DNA of 48,733 nt, from positions 1 to 48,733 of the forward strand of contig JAHQVV010000071.1 in NCBI GenBank assembly GCA_019634195.1, in the 5' to 3' direction. Under the pieces are notes generated by a model. That model did not search any database. It saw nothing but the letters and a program-made list of their open reading frames with translations, and was not told the DNA's origin. This document shows positions 42,549 to 48,733 of this stretch, piece after piece. Numbering within the stretch: the stretch's first letter is position 1; each line of letters begins with the position of its first letter. The position numbers and the translations under genes are program-made. The stretch comes from Phycisphaeraceae bacterium (lineage in GTDB: Bacteria > Planctomycetota > Phycisphaerae > Phycisphaerales > Phycisphaeraceae).

Positions 42549-43694
42549 ATGCCCACCCGTACCGAAACCGCTCAAGCCGCCGCCGCCGGGCTCCGCACCT
42601 TTGCCAACACGATCCAGGACACGCCCGTGCTGATCGGGTTCGACGGCTTTGTCGATGCGATCATCGCCGTCGTCGACAAGCGCCACGACACCGACAATTA
42701 CGACCCCGTGCACACGCTCGATAAGTTCGGCCAACGGATCGTCGACTCGGCCGGCCGTTCGAGCAATGTCGAGCTGGTCACCAAGCTCGAGAAGCTCGGC
42801 GGCAACGGGCCGATCATGGCCAACGCCATGGCCACCGCCGGCCTGCCCGTGACCTACATCGGTAACCTCGGCACGCCTTCGCTCAACCCCGTCTTTAACG
42901 ACTTCGCCGAGATGGCGACCGTCCACTCCATCGCCGAGCCCGGCCACACCGACGCGCTGGAGTTCGACGACGGCAAGCTCATGCTCGGCAAGCACGCCTC
43001 GCTCCGCCACGTCAATCAGGAAACCATCGACCAACAGATCGGCCGAGAGGCCTACGTCGAGATTGTCCGCAACACGAAGTTCCTGGGCATGGTCAACTGG
43101 ACGATGCTGACCAAGCTCAACACGATCTGGGAGGCGCTGATCGAAGAGGTGCTGCCACAGATGGACAACGACCGGTACGTGTTCATCGACCTGGCCGACC
43201 CGAGCAAGCGGACGAGCGAAGACCTGGCCGAGGCGATGGCGCTGACCAAGAAGCTCAACGCGGAGTCAAAGGTCGTCGTCGGGTTCAACCTCTCCGAAGC
43301 CACGCAGGTCGCGGAGGTGCTCGGCGTGCCAGTGCCCGAAGGCGACGCGGCGCAGAAAGCAGCCGTCCAACAGATCGCGACCGACCTGCGTGAAGCGCTG
43401 GATGTCCACTGCGTCTGCGTGCACCCAAGAGAAGGAGCCGCCGCCGCGATCAAGACGGACACCGGCATCGGGTCCGCGATCTTCAAAGGCCCGTTCGTCG
43501 CCAAGCCCAAGCTCAGTACGGGTGCTGGCGACAACTTCAACGCTGGCTTCTGTTTGGGCCTACTCGCAGGCCTACCCATCGATCAATGCCTGTGCACCGG
43601 CACCGGCACCAGCGGCTTCTACGTCCGCAACGCCCACTCGCCATCGCTGGACGAGCTGGCCGCGTTCTGTGACGACCTGCCTGATCCGGAATAG
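42549..43694 (+). CDS. PfkB-family sugar kinase
   Basis: 381 residues. The C-terminal signature STGAGDNFNAGFCLGLLAG has the catalytic Asp of the usual DTGAGD motif shared by ribokinase/PfkB enzymes. The N-terminal GFDGFVDAIIAVV and the GG of KLGGNGPIMANAMA (usual GGAAAN) complete the fold. It should transfer phosphate from ATP to a sugar or nucleoside; the substrate is not evident. It is divergent from the zinc-ribbon membrane gene and followed by a palindromic repeat before dnaB. Confidence 0.88.
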   Translation: MPTRTETAQAAAAGLRTFANTIQDTPVLIGFDGFVDAIIAVVDKRHDTDNYDPVHTLDKFGQRIVDSAGRSSNVELVTKLEKLGGNGPIMANAMATAGLPVTYIGNLGTPSLNPVFNDFAEMATVHSIAEPGHTDALEFDDGKLMLGKHASLRHVNQETIDQQIGREAYVEIVRNTKFLGMVNWTMLTKLNTIWEALIEEVLPQMDNDRYVFIDLADPSKRTSEDLAEAMALTKKLNAESKVVVGFNLSEATQVAEVLGVPVPEGDAAQKAAVQQIATDLREALDVHCVCVHPREGAAAAIKTDTGIGSAIFKGPFVAKPKLSTGAGDNFNAGFCLGLLAGLPIDQCLCTGTGTSGFYVRNAHSPSLDELAAFCDDLPDPE

Positions 43695-43701
43695 GCCGTC
43701 C

Positions 43702-43780
43702 GTGTAGCGGGTGACGCGCAGCGGCCCGGTTAGGCCATCTGCCACGATTCGCACGGGACGCTGCGCGTCACCCGCTACAC
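43702..43780. repeat. 79-bp palindromic repeat upstream of dnaB
   Basis: Begins GTGTAGCGGGTGACGCGCAG and ends CTGCGCGTCACCCGCTACAC; the two ends are perfect inverted copies around a short asymmetric centre. It is nearly identical, in the same orientation and length, to 45261-45339 on the other side of dnaB, with a handful of differences, mainly in the centre. Confidence 0.93.
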
Positions 43781-43857
43781 CGTTCTGTCGTCAACCTACA
43801 ATCCACATGGTTACCGACAGCCGTTCGGGACCGACCAGATCACGGATGATGTCTGTT

Positions 43858-45258
43858 ATGTCTAGTGCCCCAACCCAGCCCTTCGAACGCGGCCGCCGCT
43901 CCGAGCGGAAGATCGATGTCAGCCAGCTTTTTGACAAGCTGCCGCCCAGCGCGATCGAAGCCGAATCAGCGGTGCTCGGGTCGATGATCCTGGATTGGCG
44001 GGTCTGCGGCGAGGTGGTTCAGATCATCAAGTCGCCGGAGGATTTTTATAAGCCCGCCCACGCCGCGGTGTATGAGGCGCTCTTGTCGCTGTACAACGAG
44101 GTGCAGTCGATCGACATGGTCCAGCTCACGCAGAAGCTGGTCGACAAGAACATGCTCGAGCAGGTCGGCGGGGTCGAATACCTCATCGAGTTGTTTGAGT
44201 CCGTGCCCAGCGCGGTCAGTGCCGGGCACTACGCCCGGATGGTGCGCGAGAAGGCGTTGGTCCGTTCGTTGATCGACGCGTCGGGCAAGCTGCTGCACCA
44301 GTGCTACAACTCTGGCGACTCGGCCGACGACCTGCTCGCCGAGGCCGGGCAGCTGATCTACCACATCCAGGAGAAGCGGGGCATCACCGACGCCGCGGAC
44401 CTGCACGGTATTCTCGAAGAGACGATGGCCTTCCTTGAGGCCCACGACGGGCGATCCGTCACCGGGCTGGAGACCGGCTTCTTCGAGCTCGACGAGATGA
44501 CCAACGGCCTGCACGGCGGGGAGATGACGATCATTGCCGCCCGCCCCTCGATGGGCAAAACCGCGTTTATGCTCAACATCGCCGAGCACATCTCAACGGT
44601 CAACAAGATCCCCGTCGCGGTGTTCTCCCTGGAAATGGGTAAGCAACAACTGGCCCAGCGTCTGCTCTGCTCGCGTAGTGGGGTCGACTCACAGAAGCTG
44701 CGGAAGAATATGCTGAGTCGTGATGACTTTGGTCGGTTGCAGATGACGGTGGGGGAGCTGGCCGAGGCACCGATGTATATCGACGACACGCCGGGGTTGA
44801 ACCCGATGGTGCTGCGCGCCAAGGCACAGCGGCTCGCGAACGAACGTCACATCAAGGCGATCTTTGTCGACTATATGCAGCTGATGTCCGAGCCGGGCAG
44901 CAATTCGCGTCAGGAAGAGGTGTCGAGTATTTCGCGTCAGATCAAGGCGCTGGCGCGTGACCTGAACGTGCCGGTGGTTTGTTTGAGTCAGCTCAATCGT
45001 CAGGCCGAGCAGCGCGAGGGCCACCGCCCACGCATGAGCGACCTGCGCGAGTCGGGCTCGATCGAGCAGGACGCGGACGTGATCCAGATGGTGCACCGCG
45101 AGGATTATTTTCACCGCAGCGACCCGGACTACGAGCCAGACCACCTCGGCGAGATCATCATCGCCAAGCAGCGTAACGGCCCGACCGGGGTCTGTAAGCT
45201 GCAGTTCCACGGCCCGACGACAAGGTTTCATAATCTTGCTTCAGGTAGCGATTATTGA
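43858..45258 (+). CDS. dnaB: Replicative DNA helicase DnaB
   Basis: 466 residues from ATG 43858, typical for DnaB. The N-terminal primase-interaction domain starts LPPSAIEAESAVLGSMILD. The RecA-like motor has Walker A ARPSMGKTAFMLNIA, Walker B region IKAIFVDYMQLM, the LSQLNRQAEQREGHRPRMSDLRESGSIEQDAD segment (with the DnaB-specific Arg finger) and IIIAKQRNGPTG. It unwinds DNA at the fork as a hexamer. The frame stays open upstream to 43711, but there it reads through the palindromic repeat, so that part is not counted; ATG 43846 is an alternative. Two near-identical repeats bracket the gene. Confidence 0.95.
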   Translation: MSSAPTQPFERGRRSERKIDVSQLFDKLPPSAIEAESAVLGSMILDWRVCGEVVQIIKSPEDFYKPAHAAVYEALLSLYNEVQSIDMVQLTQKLVDKNMLEQVGGVEYLIELFESVPSAVSAGHYARMVREKALVRSLIDASGKLLHQCYNSGDSADDLLAEAGQLIYHIQEKRGITDAADLHGILEETMAFLEAHDGRSVTGLETGFFELDEMTNGLHGGEMTIIAARPSMGKTAFMLNIAEHISTVNKIPVAVFSLEMGKQQLAQRLLCSRSGVDSQKLRKNMLSRDDFGRLQMTVGELAEAPMYIDDTPGLNPMVLRAKAQRLANERHIKAIFVDYMQLMSEPGSNSRQEEVSSISRQIKALARDLNVPVVCLSQLNRQAEQREGHRPRMSDLRESGSIEQDADVIQMVHREDYFHRSDPDYEPDHLGEIIIAKQRNGPTGVCKLQFHGPTTRFHNLASGSDY

Positions 45259-45260
45259 TG

Positions 45261-45339
45261 GTGTAGCGGGTGACGCGCAGCGTCTCGTTCAGGCCATCTG
45301 TCACGATTCGCACGGGACGCTGCGCGTCACCCGCTACAC
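45261..45339. repeat. 79-bp palindromic repeat downstream of dnaB
   Basis: Begins GTGTAGCGGGTGACGCGCAG and ends CTGCGCGTCACCCGCTACAC, two bases after the dnaB stop codon. It may end dnaB transcription. It is a direct-orientation near-copy of 43702-43780. Confidence 0.93.
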
Positions 45340-45446
45340 GCAGAAAACGACTTCACCTGTATAACTCAGATGGACGTGATTCATCGCTGGCATATGATCG
45401 CGGCTTACGATCGATATTCTTTATTCTCCGAATCACAGGGCCACGG

Positions 45447-45638
45447 ATGGACACCCAAAAACACCTTTCGCTCCGACTGACCAATGACGACATCGTCCGG
45501 CTCCGCACCAGCATCGGGGCCGACACCCACGAGCTCTCGCTGGACCGCGAGGAATTCGAGCAGCTCTTCCGCCACATGCTCAAGCTCCGCGCCAAGCTCG
45601 ACCTCCGCGATGCGAGCCGGGGCTTCGATCGGCGGTAA
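45447..45638 (+). CDS. Small protein of unknown function
   Basis: 63 residues from ATG 45447. No signal or membrane segment. It starts with a strand-like stretch (KHLSLRLTNDDIVRLRTSI) and continues as a charged, probably helical tail (REEFEQLFRHMLKLRAKLDL). I do not recognise it. It sits between two palindromic repeats (45261-45339 and 45666-45742) and its GC and codon style match the chromosome, so it looks native. The 108 bases before it hold no clear promoter. Confidence 0.55.
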   Translation: MDTQKHLSLRLTNDDIVRLRTSIGADTHELSLDREEFEQLFRHMLKLRAKLDLRDASRGFDRR

Positions 45639-45665
45639 GCCCGGCACTTGATTTCAAAAAGCACG

Positions 45666-45742
45666 GTGTAGCGGGTGACGCGAAGCGTCCCGTGCGAGTT
45701 CTTTTGCGATTTAAACGGGACGCTTCGCGTCACCCGCTACAC
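45666..45742. repeat. 77-bp palindromic repeat upstream of the sulfatase gene
   Basis: Begins GTGTAGCGGGTGACGCGAAG and ends CTTCGCGTCACCCGCTACAC. The arms match the 7132-7208 copy better than the dnaB-flanking pair (GAAGCGTCCCG against GCAGCG). The centre is AT-rich and unrelated to the other copies. Confidence 0.92.
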
Positions 45743-45808
45743 CGCGTTTTAAGAGCTTTACAGCTTGATATCATCTACGTGATACTCGGATTCGTGAAAA
45801 GGATGAAG

Positions 45809-47305
45809 ATGCACGCACGCCTGTTATCACTGTTGCTTTGCCTTGCTGTCGCCGGCTGCGCTACCGAGCGCCCCGTTGATAACGGGACCGAGGGCGAGCC
45901 GCTTAGCGCGACGCCGACCCCGCCCAACATCATCTACATCCTCGCCGACGACCTGGGCTACGGAGACCTTGGCTCCTACGGCCAGAAGCTCATCGCCACG
46001 CCGAACCTTGATGCGATGGCCGTCAACGGCCTGCGCTTCACCGACCATTATGCCGGCTCGACCGTCTGCGCCCCGTCGCGATGCGTGCTCATGACCGGCA
46101 AGCACACGGGCCGGTGCTTCACCCGCGGCAACTACCACGACAAAGAGACCGGCTACACGATCGCGATGCCCGAAGGCGAGCCGTCGCTGCCCAGGCTCTT
46201 GCAGTCGGCCGGCTACCAGACCGCGTGCATCGGCAAGTGGGGGCTGGGCCCGCCGAACTCCGCGAGCGACCCGAACACCTTCGGCTTTGACTTCTTCTAC
46301 GGCTTCCTCGACCAGCGCCACGCCCACAACCACTACCCCGATTACCTCTGGCGCAACGATAAAAAGGAGCTCACCGGCAACATCATGACGGATGAGAGCC
46401 GGGCCAGCATTCTTGGCGCGGGTGTCGCAGTGGAGCGCAAGGCCTACGCGAATGACTTGTTCTTTGAAGAATCCACCCAGTGGATCGACAAGCAGGCAAA
46501 GGATGGCAAGCCCTTTTTTTTATACCTCGCGCTGACCGTGCCGCACGCGAACAATGAGGCGAACCGCCTGGTCAAGCACATGCCCAAGGGGGCTCAGGAG
46601 CAGCGTGGCCAGGAGGTACCGGACTTCGGCCCTTATGCGGACAAGGACTGGACCGGGCCGAACAAGGGCCAGGCCGCGATGATCACGCGTTTCGACAAGC
46701 AGATCGGAGAGTTGTCCAAGCAGCTCGAAGGGCTGGGGGTCGCGGACAACACGCTGATCATCTTTACTTCCGACAACGGCCCGCATGCAGAGGGAGGCAA
46801 CCAGCCCGCGTTTTTCGATGCCAACGGCCCGCTGCGTGGCATCAAGCGCGACCTCTACGAGGGCGGCATCCGCGTACCCATGATCGCGTACTGGCCCGGC
46901 AAGATCGCGCCGGCGGTCACCGATCACATCAGCTCGTTCGAAGACATCTTGCCGACGTTTACTGATCTTGTTGGCGTTGAAGCGCCCGCACAGATCACCG
47001 GTATCAGCTTCGCGCCGACGCTGCTGGGCGAGGGCAACCAAGCCAAGCACGACTATTTGTACTGGGCGTTTTACGAGCAGGGCGGCAAGCAGGCGGTGCG
47101 ACTGGGCAAGTGGAAGGGCGTCCGGATCAAGGTCGCGAAAAACGAGAATGCCCCCATCCAACTCTACGACCTGTCCAATGATCTCGGCGAGCAGAACGAC
47201 ATCGCCAAGGACCACCCCGGCATCATCGCGCAGATCAAGACGATGATGGAGCAGGCCCAGACACCCGCGACGTTTGAGCGATGGCGGTATGAGTGGGAGA
47301 AGTGA
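45809..47305 (+). CDS. Lipoprotein sulfatase (arylsulfatase A-like)
   Basis: 498 residues from ATG 45809 (ATG 45803 also possible; AAAGG is better spaced for 45809). A lipoprotein signal ends AVAGC. The formylglycine motif CxPxR is CAPSR, in the context GSTVCAPSRCVLMTGKHTG, where Cys would be oxidised by a sulfatase-modifying enzyme. Metal-binding ILADDLGYGDLGSYG, the catalytic Lys of GKWGLG, TSDNGPHAEGG and GLRGIKRD-like PLRGIKRDLYEGGIRVPMI are also present. It removes sulfate from sugars or glycans at the outer surface or periplasm; the exact substrate is unknown. Such genes are abundant in marine Planctomycetes. The next gene starts 4 bp after its stop. Confidence 0.93.
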   Translation: MHARLLSLLLCLAVAGCATERPVDNGTEGEPLSATPTPPNIIYILADDLGYGDLGSYGQKLIATPNLDAMAVNGLRFTDHYAGSTVCAPSRCVLMTGKHTGRCFTRGNYHDKETGYTIAMPEGEPSLPRLLQSAGYQTACIGKWGLGPPNSASDPNTFGFDFFYGFLDQRHAHNHYPDYLWRNDKKELTGNIMTDESRASILGAGVAVERKAYANDLFFEESTQWIDKQAKDGKPFFLYLALTVPHANNEANRLVKHMPKGAQEQRGQEVPDFGPYADKDWTGPNKGQAAMITRFDKQIGELSKQLEGLGVADNTLIIFTSDNGPHAEGGNQPAFFDANGPLRGIKRDLYEGGIRVPMIAYWPGKIAPAVTDHISSFEDILPTFTDLVGVEAPAQITGISFAPTLLGEGNQAKHDYLYWAFYEQGGKQAVRLGKWKGVRIKVAKNENAPIQLYDLSNDLGEQNDIAKDHPGIIAQIKTMMEQAQTPATFERWRYEWEK

Positions 47306-47309
47306 TTGC

Positions 47310-48671
47310 ATGGATTATCAAGGATTATCAAGAAAGATCGTTCGGTGTGTGGATGCATTCACACAAGGTGCAATCTGCCAAAGGGAGTGCATCAATTGTG
47401 TACTGGACAATTTCGCTGCGACTCCTTTCCCAGAAGACATTAAAGAAGTTGATCTCTCCGTTTTAACCGATCAATCTGTTCGATCCGCATTACTTGAAAG
47501 ACTCGATGAAATTATGCAGCCGAACTACCATTGGCCCGGCCTATTTCGTGGAGGCCACAGCCTTTCGGTAGTACAATTGGAAAAAATTCGAGTTGAGGAA
47601 TCTGAGCGATTACGTGAGTGGTCTACGGTTCTAAGAGATGTCATGCAGCACACCCTCGATCCATCCGATACAGTTCCCACCATGCCATACGAAAACGAAT
47701 TGAAAGTTGCTGTCCAGGCGGTGCGTGACGCGGCGATTGTCTGCCGAAAGGTTCAGGCGGCGCTCGTCACCGCTGAGACCCTTGAGAAGAAGGACAAGAG
47801 CCCGGTCACCGTCGCAGACTTCGCTTCGCAGGCCGTGGTCTGCAAGGCCCTGGCCGATGCGTTTGGCGATGACCGCGTCGTCGGTGAAGAGGGCGCGGGC
47901 GACCTGCGTGGCGAGGCGAACACGCCGCTGCGTGATCAGGTTGTGTCGCACACCGCTGAGATCGTCCACGACGCGAGCGAAGAGGACGTCCTGCATTGGA
48001 TCGACCGGGGCGGCTACGACCCGGCCAAGGAAGGCGCGGCCAGGCGATACTGGACCCTCGACCCCATCGATGGCACGAAGGGTTTCTTACGCGGTCAGCA
48101 GTACGCGATCGCGCTCGCCCTGATCGAAGACGGCAAGGTCGTCCTCGGTGCGCTGGGCTGCCCGAATCTGCAGCACACCGACGGGCCCGACGGCTGCCTG
48201 TTTACTGCGGTGCGCGGCGAGGGGGCGAAGATGCTCGCGATCGATGGCGAGGGCGTTGAAGGTACGGCGGTTACCGTTGACGAGGTCATGCAGGCCAGCG
48301 ACGCGAAGTTCTGCGAGTCCGTCGAGTCCGGCCACTCCAACCAAGGCGACTCGGCGACCATCGCGACGATCCTCGGCATCACCGCCGACCCGTACCGCAT
48401 CGACAGCCAGTGCAAATACGCCGCGGTGTCGCGTGGCGATGCGAGTATTTATCTGCGTCTGCCGACCCGTGCGGATTACCAGGAAAAGATATGGGACCAC
48501 GGCGCGGGTTCGATCGTTGTCGAAGAAGCGGGCGGGACTGTGACCGATGTCGCAGGCAACGCGCTAGACTTCTCACTGGGTCGAACGCTCGCGAACAACC
48601 GTGGCATCATCGCGACTAATGGTCGGTTCCACGATGAGGTCGTGTCTGCGGTGCAGAGCGTGATTGGGTGA
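47310..48671 (+). CDS. 3'(2'),5'-bisphosphate nucleotidase-like enzyme with a novel N-terminal extension
   Basis: 453 residues from ATG 47310. Residues about 125-453 form a complete inositol-monophosphatase-fold enzyme of the Hal2/CysQ type: DKSPVTVADFASQ, VVGEEGAGDL (metal Glu), WTLDPIDGTKGFLRG and IWDHGAGSIVVEEAGG. It should hydrolyse PAP, the by-product of sulfate activation and transfer. Residues 1-124 are an extra domain encoded by clearly lower-GC DNA with different codon use, with Cys residues in CQRECINC and a helical C-terminal part. The ribosome site GGGAGAAG before ATG 47310 and the lack of one before the internal ATG 47682 favour the fused protein. Adjacency to a sulfatase fits sulfate metabolism. 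Confidence 0.83.
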   Translation: MDYQGLSRKIVRCVDAFTQGAICQRECINCVLDNFAATPFPEDIKEVDLSVLTDQSVRSALLERLDEIMQPNYHWPGLFRGGHSLSVVQLEKIRVEESERLREWSTVLRDVMQHTLDPSDTVPTMPYENELKVAVQAVRDAAIVCRKVQAALVTAETLEKKDKSPVTVADFASQAVVCKALADAFGDDRVVGEEGAGDLRGEANTPLRDQVVSHTAEIVHDASEEDVLHWIDRGGYDPAKEGAARRYWTLDPIDGTKGFLRGQQYAIALALIEDGKVVLGALGCPNLQHTDGPDGCLFTAVRGEGAKMLAIDGEGVEGTAVTVDEVMQASDAKFCESVESGHSNQGDSATIATILGITADPYRIDSQCKYAAVSRGDASIYLRLPTRADYQEKIWDHGAGSIVVEEAGGTVTDVAGNALDFSLGRTLANNRGIIATNGRFHDEVVSAVQSVIG

Positions 48672-48733
48672 TGGGATTGAGATGGTTCGAACGCGGCAAG
48701 CCGCGGCGCTTCATCTTCTCAGTCAACGTGTCA

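Noticed and set aside
43711-43857. N-terminal extension of DnaB through the palindromic repeat
   Set aside because: The repeat is non-coding elsewhere, and DnaB of normal length starts at 43858.

Overview
The window is a high-GC, gene-dense bacterial chromosome segment. The combination of a TonB system, flagellar L- and P-ring genes, peptidoglycan genes (ftsW, murG), a lipoprotein sulfatase, FliW/CsrA and many long palindromic intergenic repeats suggests a motile, diderm member of the Planctomycetota, most likely class Phycisphaerae. That placement is an inference from gene content and style; there is no rRNA in the window.

Layout. 1-4661 (minus): TonB-dependent receptor, TonB-like transducer, and a ketosynthase-fold protein cut by the window edge that has lost all three catalytic residues. 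4897-7116 (plus): sensor histidine kinase and a receiver-Fis response regulator. 7199-11223 (minus): a ribose-type ABC importer (binding protein, double ATPase, permease) whose binding protein appears circularly permuted. 11327-16867 (plus): ftsW, murG, a polyprenyl diphosphate synthase and dxs, which together supply peptidoglycan polymerisation, lipid II and isoprenoid precursors. 17020-22477: assorted genes (small coiled-coil protein, MazG-like protein, copper ATPase, a low-GC lipoprotein gene between inverted repeats, orphan ABC ATPase, M42-type peptidase).

22669-34963 is a flagellar cluster on the plus strand: a candidate sigma-54 promoter, a small unknown gene, flgF, flgG, flgA, flgH, flgI, flgJ (rod-binding only), flgN, flgK, flgL, fliW, csrA and flagellin, ending in a strong terminator. 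The fliW, csrA and flagellin leaders all carry hairpins with GGA in the loop; in the flagellin leader one of them holds the Shine-Dalgarno sequence. This predicts a complete FliW-CsrA-flagellin feedback circuit.

35024-48671: a secreted sugar-binding-like module, parvulin, DUF2809-like protein, glutamine amidotransferase (TrpG/PabA), small membrane protein, leucyl-tRNA synthetase, zinc-ribbon membrane protein, PfkB-type kinase, replicative helicase DnaB, a 63-residue unknown, a sulfatase lipoprotein, and a PAP-phosphatase-like enzyme with a novel low-GC N-terminal extension.

At least ten long palindromic or half-palindromic repeats lie between genes. One family of about 77-79 bp occurs four times as full palindromes plus one half copy, and two near-identical copies bracket dnaB. 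No tRNA, rRNA, CRISPR array, transposase gene or replication origin was seen, and no gene-free stretch exceeds 300 bases.
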